DNA of 64,000 nucleotides from Gnetum montanum (lineage: Eukaryota > Streptophyta > Gnetopsida > Gnetales > Gnetaceae), in contig MNCI01036287.1 of NCBI GenBank assembly GCA_015680685.1, positions 453,378 to 517,377 on the forward strand, in the 5' to 3' direction. This document shows positions 1 to 9,719 of the stretch, piece after piece; position 1 is the stretch's first letter, and each line of letters starts with the position of its first letter. A model generated the notes under the pieces. That model worked only from the letters and a program-made list of their open reading frames with translations. It was not told where the DNA came from and did not search any database. The translations under genes and the position numbers were made by a program.

Positions 1-445
1 GCTACAAATTTTGCCTACACTGTACAAAAGACTGCTAAAGTTTACGCTGCACATTTTTACGCCGTAGACTTGTCTACGCTGCCGTCCATTTACGCTATGC
101 TATTTACGCTGTAGATTTTCTCTATGCCATACACTGATTTTCTCTAAGATTCTGTTTACGCTACTCTCTTTATGATGCAAACTCGTTTACACTACTATTC
201 ATATATACCACACTTTGTACACTGTAAAACCTATTTATGTTGTGCACTGACACTGTATACGCTACTCAGCGTATACGCTGCACTCCTTACGCTGTAGACT
301 TGTCTACGCTGACCCTATACGCTCCATCCCTATACACTGTCTACGCTGTCGTTATATGTTGGTTGTTGAAGCATATACACTGTACGCTACACTCAGTACA
401 CCAATTTCACATCTCTATACCGTGTCATACCCTCAACAGGTCATC
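1..445 (+). repeat. E1 leader with TACGCT-type repeats
   Basis: Non-coding stretch ahead of the gag start of E1. It is dense in TTTACGCT, CTACGCTG and GTATACGC words, including a perfect 14-bp palindrome CAGCGTATACGCTG at 267-280. The same words fill the 3' LTR of this element (15.5-16.5 kb) and the promoter and first intron of its antisense gene (8.9-10.0 kb). No TG...CA LTR end or primer-binding site can be identified here, so the 5' LTR probably lies upstream of the window. Confidence 0.6.
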
Positions 446-3400
446 ATGAACCCCGCAAACACTACCGCTATAACCACTCAAGTCACTGACATGGTAGGCA
501 CCATGGCTGCCCAATAGCCCGTCGTTCCATAGCTGATAGTACAACCCACAACGGGGCCCCACCGGTCCCTAAGGTTGCAAGGGAGAAACCCAACCTCTAA
601 CATTATAACTCAGGACCAGTACAACTTCATATGTGTGAAGATACAAGTTGGTTTGGCAGTAGATCGAGCCGAAATAAAGGTAAAGAGGCAGTACGAACTC
701 TTCTACAGGGGGGACGCGAGTTCATCCCTTCCCCGTATGATATAATCCCTATTCCAGAATTGTACTCAGAGCTCATCACACAACTCCTCCTACAAAGGAG
801 CCAGTCATTGGATTAGCCTACAGTAGATCTCCAACCGAAAGAGGAGGACGAGTTCATTGCCCAATCCGAACACGAAGACTCCTATCACATCCTTAGCCCA
901 CAAACACACATCAACCCCATGTTCCATCTAGGCATAGGAGAAATTATGCCCCTCCAACCCCTCAGGTTCACCCAAGCACAAATACCCCCACCAGAAACAT
1001 CTGCACTGGTTCATGTTCCTCCAGAAACCGACTCGCAAATCAGTACACTCCCTCTCACTATCATCCCTGCTGCAGCAGCAGGACCATCCTCGCAAGCACC
1101 ATCCCCTAACAATAACGTGGGAGAAACCTTCTCACCCCAAGTGATTGGGATGCCACATGTGATATTGGCATCCATGTTTGCCCACTATATCCCCCACATC
1201 CAAATGCACGGGGCCCCTTCCATCACTGTAACCCAATAGGGGGTTCCTGCACAAAACGTGACCGCGCAATGGGCGGTGATGGGTGCTCAACCACATCAAC
1301 CCCTTCACTATAACATATCACCTCACACGATTCCACCAGCTAGCATTCCCCAAGTACAGCCACAACCGTCGCAAAAACAATCCCTCGTTTACAATGTGCC
1401 ATCCCTAGTGCCACCCACTATAAATGTGCCACAAGCACAACCGCCGACTGCACAGCTTTTAGCCTTTGAACCTACCATCCAACAGTCCAACTTGTACAAT
1501 GTACCACAACCTCAAGCTACCATGTCACCTAGTGCCCAAGACTGGGCAGATGCTAAAAAATTGATGCAAGAACTAACTGACGAGGTCAAGTGCCTTAAAA
1601 TGGCTGCCGATGGAGAGTTGAAGGTAGTGGACTTCTACCATGATGATCCCATCAGCCCTTCCATCCCACCTCTAACATTGCCCAAAGGCATATCATTGCC
1701 CACACTAACTAAATATAATGGGGAAACAGACCCCAATGCTCACCTAATAAAATTTAGATTAGAATGTGCATTGCTTTAGGCATGGCCACATGCCATTTTG
1801 TGAGTATTCCCTATGTCCCTCGCAGGGAGAGCGCTTGATTGGTATTGGGCCTTGCCGAGGAATTCCATATTCTCCCTGGAAGAGTTGTTACATCAGTTTG
1901 TGACCAGGTTTAAATATAACTTGAAACCTGAGGTGACATGGGACAGTCTTATACAGGTTAAACAAGCACCGCTTGAACCTGTGCAAAAATTTATCCAGAG
2001 GTGGAGCGCCGCTCTCAATGAGCTACATGAGCCAATCTCACAGACATATCTACTCACAATTCTAAAGGGGGCTGTTAATGAATTTTTCAAATCCAAATTA
2101 TACTATCTTAACGTGCGTAACCTTAACCAAGCCTTTGTATAGATCAAAAATATAGAAGAGGTGGCTCAAAATAGCCATGATCCTGCATACTTAGCCTTCA
2201 AAAATCAACACAGTAAAAAGGATAAAGAGAAGGCTAAAGCAACTATAGTGGCAATAGTGGAAACACAACAACCAAACAAACTGCCAGTAGCCCCTACTAA
2301 CTATACTAGACCTACTCCCACGACTGCACCAGAATCATCATAATCATAGAACCCAACACAAAATCGTATGAGAAACTTTGAGAGGAAAGAACCCTCCCAA
2401 TATACACCACTGCCTATGAAGCCATCCCAGCTATTCAATCAACTATTGAAAGCTGGATTAATGAAACATAAATAGTTATCCCCCGCGGCCATCCAGAGAC
2501 ATGATTGGTTCTGTCAACTCATTCAGAACCCAAGCCTAGCAACGCCGGATGAGCCTCCAGTGCCCAAAGGGTTTAGAATGGATCGCTTCTGCGACTATCA
2601 TCAATGCAATGGGCATGGCACGGATTACTATTTCACCCTAAAGCAGGACATACAACGAATGATCGATGAAGGCCAAATCACCTTTGATGAGGCCAACCCC
2701 ATCCAACCATAGAATCAGGCTATGGGGGTGTATAAAGACCCTCTGAACACCAAAGAGGCACCGTATGTTATCAACACAATTTGCTTTGATGATGAACCCG
2801 AGACACCTAACATTAACACCGTCTACTCTGAATACGAACAACAAACACCTAACAAGCCGTTTGTAGTCCATATTCCTCCCACTTCATCCACATCCTTGCC
2901 TCAACCACCGTGCACCCCGCAGCAACCATATGTTGTCCAAGTACCCCCGGCCGTAGCAACATCTAACACCCCGACGCACGAGAAACCATATGCAGTGCGT
3001 GTACCTCCCGCTGTCACTCCCTAAACTTTATCAACCCCTCCTACTTGGCCTGCCCCTTTCGTAGTCCGAGTACCACCCACCGTCGTAACAGCGGAGGTCC
3101 AACCTCCACCTAAACCAACCCCATACGTCGTTAGGATATCTGGAATTCCTAATGTTTACCAAGCCTCCACCTCACATACGCAAGGTAAACCTAGTCCTTA
3201 CATCATTAGGGTGTCTAGCCAATCTTCTGTCCAACCACATCTGACTGTCCGACCACAACCTCACTCAGCTCCATATGTGGTAAGAATCCCAAAGCAACCC
3301 GAGGCTCCCAAACCGGCTCCACCTCCGTGCCACACATGAGAATGCTTAGCGGATAGGCTGACACGTGAACGCGTGGAGGAGTGTCAACGGTTAGCCGTAG

Positions 3401-3480
3401 GGCCACCTAAACCCACTCCATTCAACGCTGTACCCATGACACCACCTAATAGTCAACCAAACGCAGGTAACAAGGGTGAA
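446..3480 (+). pseudogene. gag: E1 gag (Tat-like Ty3/Gypsy), decayed
   Basis: Capsid-type polyprotein of a Tat-lineage LTR retrotransposon. The start is taken at the ATG at 446, because E5 has an equivalent ATG-AAC-CCT at 43,491. The first ~200 nt read in another frame, and the rest (from ~631) is in frame 1 with stops at about 817, 1240, 1780, 2143 and 2344. Order: variable Pro/Gln-rich N-terminus (to ~1530), the retrotransposon gag core (~1560-2160, with G-x-A-L-D-W-Y near 1828-1850 and F-K-Y-N-L-K-P near 1911), a basic Lys-rich stretch (2160-2300), and a C-terminal C-x-Y-H-x(5)-G-H-x-T box (~2590-2630) typical of Tat/Athila gag. A repeat-rich linker to protease follows. E5 matches it along its length. 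Several stops are one transition away from CAG. Confidence 0.8.
2860..3330 (+). repeat. Repeated P-Y-V-V-R-V-P-P linker between gag and protease
   Basis: The translated linker holds about seven copies of a short motif, [PA]-[FY]-[VAI]-[VI]-x-[VI]-[PS]-x, spaced roughly 15-35 residues apart in Pro/Thr/Ser-rich sequence. Examples are PFVVHIPP, PYVVQVPP, PYAVRVPP, PFVVRVPP, PYVVRISG, PYIIRVSS and PYVVRIPK. E5 shows the same pattern around 45,710-45,900, and a single copy (FVIRVPSSS) opens E2 near 16,710. It is a lineage-specific repeated peptide of unknown role. Confidence 0.7.
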
Positions 3481-3510
3481 CCATAAAAAAAAACTAATAC
3501 TTCTAAAATA

Positions 3511-4616
3511 ATGGCTTCGAACAAAAATGGAGGACCAACAAAGCATGAAATAAAACTGTTGGGCCCAATGGACCCAGTCACCGCTGATGCAAATGTGCCC
3601 AACAGTAGAGATTTGGCAATGGCACTAACACAAGTCACACAAGCACTCAAACAAAAGAACACTTTGTTAAGCTTGTATGACTTAGTTCTAACATCCCAAA
3701 CACATCGTGAAGCTTTGGTACGCATACTAATGTCGATCCCAGTAAGCGAGGACTTACCTCCAAATGAACCCTCCATTCATGCGGTAATGTACTTGCCCCA
3801 AGGGGTAATTTCCAAACCACTAAGCTTCCACAACGAAAATATTAAGGTGGACAGGAAAATAGGGGAGATAAAAATAGCCCCCATGTTCATAATGATATGC
3901 ATAAATCGGTTCAAGATACATAGGGTCCACGTAGACGATGGAGTTGCCACAAACATAGTACCATACCCCATCGTTGAACAACTAGGGCTGACAGAGTTAA
4001 TCAAACAACCGCAACTACATGTTTAAAATCATTTAGCGGGTCACGCGTGATGGTCAAAGGCATAGTGACCTTAGACTTCATAGCGGGGGACCAGTTTCCC
4101 ACATCTGCCGACTTCGTAGTGGTCAATGAAATGCCAGGATTCAACCTAATATTAGGAAGACCCTGGTTAGCCCAATTGAAAGTGGTCTCATCCCCTATAC
4201 ACCAGGTGATTCACCTACCTTACGAAGGTGGTGAAATCATCATACACAGGGAAGCGGCTACACCTATTTTTTCATCCCACATGGACATGGACCAAGGCTC
4301 AGAGGTTGAACTCGAAGAGCCTAGCTGAAACGACATAAACAAACAACAACCTGTAGGTAGTAATCCAAATCCACCTAAAATAGAAACACCTGTGCCTGAC
4401 ATTGTATATACACCTTCTCAATTAGAAACTAACACAGAACTCGCCACAAATACTGAAACATCTAAAAACACTGACACAGAAGCCACTCCCTCAGACGTCC
4501 CTTGGGCCGAATTACCATTCAACGTGATCAGCGAAGGGGACGCTGAATACCGAATCATACCAGCTGATACATCGCCTAACGTAAAAATAAAAAGAATAAA
4601 AAAATTATTAAAATAA
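3511..4616 (+). pseudogene. E1 retroviral-type aspartic protease region, frameshifted
   Basis: Aspartic protease of the E1 gag-pro polyprotein, which would process gag and pol inside the virus-like particle. The active-site segment reads V-H-V-D-D-G-V-A-T-N-I-V-P-Y (~3922-3965), so the usual D-[ST]-G is D-D-G, near the D-G-G forms of Tat elements. A stop at 4024-4026 and a frame change precede the second half (4047-4328), which carries the family signature I-L-G-R-P-W-L-A-Q-L (~4150-4180) and a conserved H-L-P-Y-E-G-G-E-I-I-I-H block. The C-terminal part (4392-4616) ends W-A-E-L-P-F-N-V-I and a Lys-rich tail. E2 and E5 carry matching copies. The protein is not intact. Confidence 0.8.
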
Positions 4617-4619
4617 TAC

Positions 4620-4915
4620 CATCCCAATAAGTCCAAAATGACGTTAAACTATAATCTGTCTGAAACGACATTAAACTACAAATTTTCTGAAATGATGTTA
4701 AACTACAGCAAATAAAAAAAAAACATTAAACTACACTCCATGTCTGAAATGACGTTAAACTATCATGTCCGCAATGACATAAAACTAGCCATGATCAAAA
4801 ATGGTTGGTCAACCAGGAAATCCACCCATGTTATTTGAAATATTCCTTATTTATGACTAGGGCCCAAAATAGCCTTAAACTACACGACTGGGGCCCGAAA
4901 TGGCCTTAAACTAGA
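4620..4915. repeat. E1 array A, GGCC...TTAAACTA minisatellite
   Basis: Degenerate tandem array with repeated phrases such as 'gaaatgacgttaaacta' and 'ggcccgaaatggccttaaacta'. It lies between the end of protease (sense) and the end of the antisense gene, where the two transcription units converge. Related arrays occur at 10,226-10,405, 14,030-14,350, 18,140-18,370 (E2) and 47,461-47,905 (E5), always at block boundaries. Confidence 0.75.
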
Positions 4916-5210
4916 TCACACACTTACACTTTGTTTTCCTCTTTCGTTTATCATTACACTCCGATTTATCATTACATTTGTGCATTACTCTCAAGAAAAA
5001 AGAGAAAAACAACCAAAACATTTTACATTACCAAGACATGTTTGCAATTAAACTCAAAATCAACAAAAAAAAATTTTCTTTCATACATGAAATAATATAC
5101 AAGTACAAGAGTTAACTAGTTTCATTCATCTTAATTTACAATTCCCGTATGAATTTGAGTTAGAGTAGTTTCATAACAGCACAAAATGATAAAACTAAAA
5201 AACTAAAAAA
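4916..5210 (-). other. Probable 3' untranslated region of the E1 antisense gene
   Basis: AT-rich non-coding DNA immediately beyond the stop codon of the antisense gene (minus strand) and before array A. It should hold the polyadenylation site of that gene. No definite signal was assigned. Confidence 0.35.
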
Positions 5211-5312
5211 CTAAGCATCTGGGATGGGAGGATTGTCCCCTTGAGATCCACCGGTGTCAGGGGCCCCCACTCCACTAGGGCCAGCCTCTTGGGCATCGTC
5301 ACCGCCTTCATC
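5211..5312 (-). pseudogene. E1 antisense gene, exon 8: acidic Pro-rich tail
   Basis: Begins at an ATTTTCAG acceptor in phase 0 and ends at TAG (5213-5211). It encodes ~33 residues starting D-E-G-G-D-D-A-Q-E-A-G-P-S and ending N-P-P-I-P-D-A. E5 ends similarly (E-A-I-G-P-S-D-A ... P-P-P-P-P-N-T-T-N), and E2 keeps a likely relic at 18,789-18,731. Confidence 0.6.
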
Positions 5313-5410
5313 CTGAAAATAAAAAAGGAGAGAATCAATGTAAGAATAAGAGAATGCCAAAATTTCAAACATTATTCAGCAAATCAATTTCATAATGACA
5401 AAATGCTTAC

Positions 5411-6195
5411 TATAGGAGATCCCCCTAAGCCAAATTCCAGCCAACGAAGGATTTCCTCTTCTGAGACACTAGTCCAATCTATCTCATCAAGGCCTAGGTC
5501 AACGTTTGCCAAGGCCTTTTCCTTGTCAACAACCGACTAGGTAGGACGTTTAAGAGGAAATTCACCCACAGACACTTCCCCAAAAGCAGTTGTAATCACC
5601 CTTGTAGGCAACTCCATCTCAACAGTTGTGTTTTGAGCGAAGGTATCAAAAGAAGAACGCAAACCCAAACCCTCCACAAACATTTCCAGTTGCCATTTTT
5701 GAATGGACACTTCCTTTAACGACTTCTTGTAATGGTGTTTGTGGTTCTTTTCATCCTGACCCCACTTGCATACCTTGGAAGTGAAAGCTTTCGAATCTTG
5801 ACATTTGAGGTTTAGGAGATCAATTTGGGCTTTACGCTCTGCCATTCTCCAAGTCAGTGATGCATGATGATTTAGTAGATTCCAATATATGGTATATGTA
5901 ACCTCGAATGTTCACCAAGAGCGATCACCGCTTAGTTTAGTAGTGGAAAACTCGTACCGAGCCTTAAGATCGTCACGTTCAACTGACAATTTGGAGATTT
6001 CCTTTTCCTTTGCTTGGACCTGCAGCCACAACTGTTCGACAGAACGCCTATAGGTCCACAGTGACTTGGCGTTGTGCACAAGACCTTCTGCCACCTCCTC
6101 ATAAACAGGTCTTGGCACTTGCTCCACTTCCAGGGAGAGTGTGGGTAAACTCTCTATGCTGATGGTCTCAGAAGGGTTCCACCTTAGCTTGGCAC
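5411..6195 (-). pseudogene. E1 antisense gene, exon 7: coiled coil
   Basis: Opens at TGCATAG|GTGCC with A-K-L-R-W-N, then L-E-V-E-Q-V-P-R-P-V-Y, and continues as long charged helical sequence (S-V-E-Q-L-W-L-Q-V-Q-A-K-E-K-E-I). A TGA at 5914-5912 interrupts it. A second helical part begins M-A-E-R-K-A-Q-I-D-L-L (5845) and the exon ends L-G-G-S-P-I at a TATA|GTAAGC donor. E5 exon 7 (49,137-48,314) shares S-K-L-R-W-D and L-E-V-E-Q-V-P-C-P-T-Y, with a conserved I-L-x-x-L-E near its end. Probably an oligomerisation region. Confidence 0.65.
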
Positions 6196-6280
6196 CTATG
6201 CATAAGAAAAGATCAAATGCTAAGACAACAGAAACAGGGTGTGACACTCTAAAATGACAAACGATTTAAAAATGTTATAC

Positions 6281-6475
6281 CTATTTCGGGGTGGGTCTCC
6301 TGAATTCATTTGACAACTTCTTCTGCGATTCCAACCACAAAATCCATCTTACTTGGCATTTCCATCCAAGTAAATGGCTCATGGGTGCTGGATGAACTCA
6401 CCTCTGCGGTCCTCTCAGGGGGAACCATCTTCATGGGTACGTCTAAGCCCACCGTCTTGGTTTCGTTGCCTTCGT
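6281..6475 (-). pseudogene. E1 antisense gene, exon 6
   Basis: From a TTTCTTCCAG acceptor to an AATAG|GTATAA donor. The C-terminal half, M-P-S-K-M-D-F-V-V-G-I-A-E-E-V-V-K then a TGA (6308-6306) and H-P-E-I-G, aligns with the E5 exon (M-P-D-K-I-A-L-M-E-G-V-V-E-D-M-V then K-N-P-K-L-G near 49,240). Conservation between decayed copies supports a real exon. Function unknown. Confidence 0.55.
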
Positions 6476-6554
6476 CTGGAAGAAATGAAAACATGAAAAT
6501 AAAAGACCAAAGAAATGACAACTAAATATAAAATAAAATAAAAAGAAAACATAC

Positions 6555-6788
6555 CATGCTCCTTGTCACCTTCTGGGGGATCCCCTAAGTCCAGCTTTCC
6601 CTTAAGAAAGTTGCTAAACATTTGGCCAACACCACCCTGATCATCCAATGGCTCAGTTTCTGTGGTGTTTTCCTTTAACTCCTTCATTCCTCCTCCCTGA
6701 TCCTTTTCCACATTTTCCTCTTCATTATTCTATTCCATGTTGGTCTCCTCCTTCTCAGTAATAGTTTCTAACGCTTTCTTCCTCACTT
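6555..6788 (-). pseudogene. E1 antisense gene, exon 5: charged linker
   Basis: Acceptor TTTGAG at 6790-6789 and donor CATG|GTATGT. It encodes ~78 acidic residues rich in Glu, Lys and Asn with an apparent in-frame TAG near 6737. E5 has the counterpart from 49,593, where the donor GT seems mutated. If that TAG belongs to the exon, the gene has six stops, not five. No fold recognised. Confidence 0.5.
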
Positions 6789-6889
6789 CTCAAATCAAGC
6801 CAAAGACATCGGTGACATGTAAGCGATTGAAGAAAAAATTATGAACAAAACGAAAAAAATAAAACAATAAGCTCGCGAAGTCTACTTAC

Positions 6890-7930
6890 CAGGCATCTTG
6901 AATCGTATGCACTTCACTTGTGGCTCGCTCACATTAGAGACTTCCTCAGCTGCACGTTCATGCCTTTTCAGCTTTGATTTGGCCTGGCCAACGGTCTCTC
7001 TGATAACCCGCTCGACTCTTCTCACAGTGTAAGGCACATCATCTGGCTCTAATCCCAAGCTGTCGCGTGTGTGGATTGACATACCAGAAGACCCCCCTAT
7101 TGTAATAGACACGGATTCATCAATGCCCTTAGGAGCATCTTGGGACTTGGCTATTTCGAACAAGTGGTTGATCCATGGGCGGGATAGTTGACCCCGATCC
7201 CGTAGAAGAAACTTGTTGTCTGCGGGGACTACCAGAAACTCGGCAAAGCGACGAAGGTAACTGGCAAAGAAGGCAAAGGTGAAGTGGGATTGTGCTTTGA
7301 CATTTGAATGCAATCGCACTATCTCCTTGTGCATGCTCAACAACAAAAATTGGGCCCAATTATAGCGCATTTCGGTTTCCAGGATAGTTTGCATGATGCG
7401 TACAGCCTCAACCCCAAGACACCGTACCTGAGAAAGGGATTTGGGGAACACCCGTGCCCTAAACAGGGGATATAATTCATTCACCTCCAGAACCTTAGAT
7501 TTCCCCTACATTGGGAATCCCTTGGAACCCTTGGCTAGGCCCAACCAGTCCTCCATATCATGCACCGTTTGGAGCTCTTTATGAGCCCTGTCTAAAACTA
7601 CACTTATGCCATCTGCTGGTACCCCAAATAAGTTTGAAAAGAATTCAGGAGAAAGATGGAAAACTACTTTAACACCCTTAATCCGGGTGCTGTAGTAGGA
7701 GACAGACTCATTAAAAGAATCCACGATCCCAATCATTTCTGCTATTGATACATCAGGACTCGGGGTCATGAAGAGCTCCATGAGGCCGGCATTATCTAAG
7801 CAACGAACGGTGGATGGTGGAGCATGTGTACGTAACCACTTTTGGGCCTTACTGACCTCTCCAAACTTCATCGACAATGTAGTCTCAGTTCAGCCCGTTG
7901 TAACTGAGTCCTCGCTAGGAGGTACATCAA
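6890..7930 (-). pseudogene. E1 antisense gene, exon 4: putative plant-transposon-protein domain
   Basis: Largest exon, 1,041 nt, from a TTTTTGCAG acceptor to a CCTG|GTAAGT donor; stops at 7892-7890 (TGA) and 7508-7506 (TAG). The product begins T-E-T-T-L-S-M-K-F and continues A-Q-K-W-L. Its middle reads Y-S-T-R-I-K-G-V-K-V-V-F followed by L-F-G-V-P, then, ~150 residues on, F-F-A-S-Y-L-R-R-F-A-E-F-L-V-V-P. That pattern (R-G-x-x-V-x-F ... L-x-G-x-P ... L-I-x-x-L-C) resembles the 'putative plant transposon protein' / plant-mobile families found in retrotransposon accessory ORFs. A basic segment R-V-I-R-E-T-V-G-Q-A-K-S-K-L-K-R-H follows. E5 has the homologous exon at 50,758-49,701. Family assignment is by eye. 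Confidence 0.55.
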
Positions 7931-8019
7931 CTGCAAAAACATTCCAAAATTATCACATCAGCATAACGCCTGACAGTTGAACAAATACGTTAGCACATCC
8001 AAAAGACATTGTCATTTAC

Positions 8020-8288
8020 CTCCTGTCGTGGACTTGGATGTGCTGCCTGAACTGGAGTCACGGGGAAAGATTGGTCCCTTGTTTGACCAATCTTCATGTA
8101 GCCATCCACGAGTTTGGCACATCGCGAATGATCTAGAGAACTGCTTATGAAAATGAATGATCACGCCCTTCGTTTGACCCAATACGGTTCCACGAAGGGT
8201 GGGACCCATCATGAAAGCCTGTAGAGCAGTGCGAGCAAGAGCAAGCCCTTCATCTTCAATGCACATCCCATCTGGGATAACCTTAGGC
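8020..8288 (-). pseudogene. E1 antisense gene, exon 3: linker
   Basis: Lies between a TTTGTAG acceptor and a GGAG|GTAAATG donor, with no internal stop. It encodes about 90 residues including A-L-A-R-T-A-L-Q-A-F and a C-Q-T-R-G-W-L-H-E-D segment, ending in a Ser-rich stretch. E5 has a matching exon from 51,115 (A-L-A-L-I-x-I-T-L and C-K-A-H-N-W-L-D-E). No domain recognised. Confidence 0.6.
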
Positions 8289-8363
8289 CTACAAACAAAC
8301 GGATGTCAAAACAGAAGAAAATACCAAACGGTGAAGAGAAACAATAAACTTAAATGGTCCTAC

Positions 8364-8813
8364 CTATCCACCTGGTACACAGTGCCAGGAGGATTCTAGA
8401 ATAATGTGTGCACGTGTGCAACTATGAATAGAGTGTTGTTGAGGTAGTTAACCCCTTGCAGAAATTGTGCCCACACATGCACTAACGGGCATGTAGACCT
8501 GGGCTTGTGGGTAGAACCATCCTCGTTCACAAACGGTCCCTCATCAATGTCCTCTATGAAGACCATGATACCCTCCGTGGCTCTCAGCAACATTGCCTCA
8601 AGCACGCTTTGCGCCACGACTTCACTTAGGTTTGACCAGATAGCTACTTTGAAGTTGTCTAGCATGAAGGCCAGGAATTCACACACACCTTCTCTGAACC
8701 AGACCCCATTGTTGTCCACAGTTAGATCCGGGGTAGGCTCATCAGCCTCAATGGAGCCAAACCATGTTAGCACCTCAACAAGCTCAACAACGAGGAGAAA
8801 AGGCTTACTATCC
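8364..8813 (-). pseudogene. E1 antisense gene, exon 2: FCP1/NIF-like domain, catalytic acids lost
   Basis: Begins at a TTGCTTGCAG acceptor and ends at GATAG|GTAGG. The product follows the layout of FCP1/SCP-type HAD phosphatases. A hydrophobic strand V-V-E-L-V-E-V-L (~8791-8768) stands where D-L-N/D-G-T/L is expected; W-F-R-E-G-V-C-E-F-L (8701-8672) matches the R-P-G-x-x-E-F-L element; A-I-W-S-N (8644-8630) matches the motif II strand I-W-S-S; and N-N-T-L-F-I-V-A-H (8440-8414) followed by N-P-P stands where N-T-L-L-x-D-D and N-P-P occur. The nucleophile Asp is Glu, the second Asp/Asn of motif I is Val, and the motif IV D-D is A-H. E5 (51655-51203) shows the same replacements (V-E-L-M-G and A-L-H). 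A pseudophosphatase or protein-binding domain is inferred. One TAG lies at 8398-8396. Confidence 0.6.
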
Positions 8814-9588
8814 CTGCAAGCAACCAGGATGCCATTGTAAATTATCCATGCATCAAAATGACGTGAAAAACAAAAGTTCACATCATAAACCGACACTTAG
8901 AAAAATTTCCTGACTGTTTACGCTCAGCATATACACTGCTAAACCTAGCGTATACGCTGTCAAAATTAGTTTACGCTTGGTGTATACGCTGCCTGACTCG
9001 GTGTATACGCTGACAACCAACTTTTTATGCTATTGCCCGAACCTCTCATGCTCAGCGTATATGCTGAAGAAACCCTCAGCATATACGCCACAGAGGTTGT
9101 TAGCGTAAATAGTCTACGCTAGGCATTGAACAAATAGTTTATGTCGAAAACAGTTTGCATGAAAACAAGTCTACGCTGTACAATGCTTGAAAAGAATCAA
9201 CTGCTCATGCTCAGCGTATATGCTGCAGAAACCCTCGGTGTATACGCCGTAACAGCATAAACCTTCTACATTGATGGAATAGAAAATCTATGTTGATAAA
9301 ACAGAACTTCATGCATAGAAAACTTATTTACGCTAGAGTTTATGCTGATACAGTCGTCTACGCTTCATGCAAGAAAAAGTGATTACGTTGTACGCTGAAA
9401 ATAGATTACGCTATGACAGTCTACGCTATCAAGACTTTACGCTAACTCCTTATGCTCAGCGTATACGCCGAAATAGTTTACGCTGACTCTCTACACTCAG
9501 CATATATGCCAAAGTCCTCTACGAGACTGTCTACGCTAAGAAACATGCATAAGCAAAAATAACTAACAGAAGCAGGATCAGAGCCTAC
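8814..9588 (-). repeat. Intron 1 of the antisense gene, TACGCT palindrome repeats
   Basis: A 775-nt intron packed with copies and variants of CAGCGTATACGCTG (for example near 8945, 9053, 9210, 9456 and 9505) and of TTTACGCT/CTACGCT. The same words occur in the E1 leader and LTR. An open frame runs from 8896 into exon 2, but its first part lies upstream of the acceptor shared with E5, so it is taken as intronic. Confidence 0.65.
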
Positions 9589-9719
9589 CTGTGTGATGAA
9601 CCAGGCCATGACCAAATCCTTGGCTTGGGCAGGCACTGCAACATGGCTTCACTCTCCTCTGCGAAGGTCAAGTCAGGACCCTTCCTCCCTTGCCCTTCCT
9701 TTTCCTTGTGTTTGCTCAT
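9589..9719 (-). pseudogene. E1 antisense gene, exon 1
   Basis: Starts with ATG at 9719-9717 and ends at a CACACAG|GTAGG donor (GT at 9588-9587). It encodes about 43 residues beginning M-S-K-H-K-E-K-E-G-Q-G-R-K-G, a basic, possibly nuclear-targeting start, then an acidic stretch. Length 131 nt leaves phase 2, which exon 2 completes. No ATG-containing counterpart was found in E5, where this part is lost, so exon 1 rests on the splice site, phase and the TATA box upstream. Confidence 0.5.

Larger units (their letters stand above)
5211..9719 (-). pseudogene. E1 antisense accessory gene, eight exons, five stops
   Basis: A complete spliced gene on the strand opposite to gag-pol, between protease and RT. 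Exons inferred from GT-AG sites and homology to E5: 9719-9589, 8813-8364, 8288-8020, 7930-6890, 6788-6555, 6475-6281, 6195-5411, 5312-5211. They sum to 3,207 nt, exactly 1,069 codons including the final TAG, and every junction keeps phase. In-frame stops lie at 8398-8396, 7892-7890, 7508-7506, 6308-6306 and 5914-5912. Domain order: basic N-terminus, FCP1/NIF-like domain, linker, putative plant-transposon-protein domain, charged linkers, coiled coil, acidic Pro-rich tail. A minus-strand TATA box is at 10,023-10,012. Extra ORFs in both orientations are known in plant Ty3/Gypsy elements; I do not know this domain combination from memory. Function unknown. Confidence 0.75.

Noticed and set aside
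1-445. E1 5' LTR inside the window
   Set aside because: The sequence shares repeat words with the 3' LTR but does not align with it colinearly, and no primer site follows; it is better read as leader.
3453-4004. Minus-strand open frames opposite E1 protease
   Set aside because: They mirror a conserved sense domain with recognisable motifs and have none of their own.
4620-4915. CRISPR-like array
   Set aside because: Units are imperfect and spacers are themselves repeats; the DNA is plant nuclear and the array recurs in sister elements.
5241-5540. Plus-strand open frame over antisense exons 7-8
   Set aside because: It spans an intron of the better supported minus-strand gene and shows no domain.
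8814-8896. Extension of antisense exon 2 upstream to an ATG at 8896
   Set aside because: The acceptor at 8816-8814 is shared with E5 and fits the phase of exon 1; the upstream residues show no similarity between copies, so this is intron sequence.
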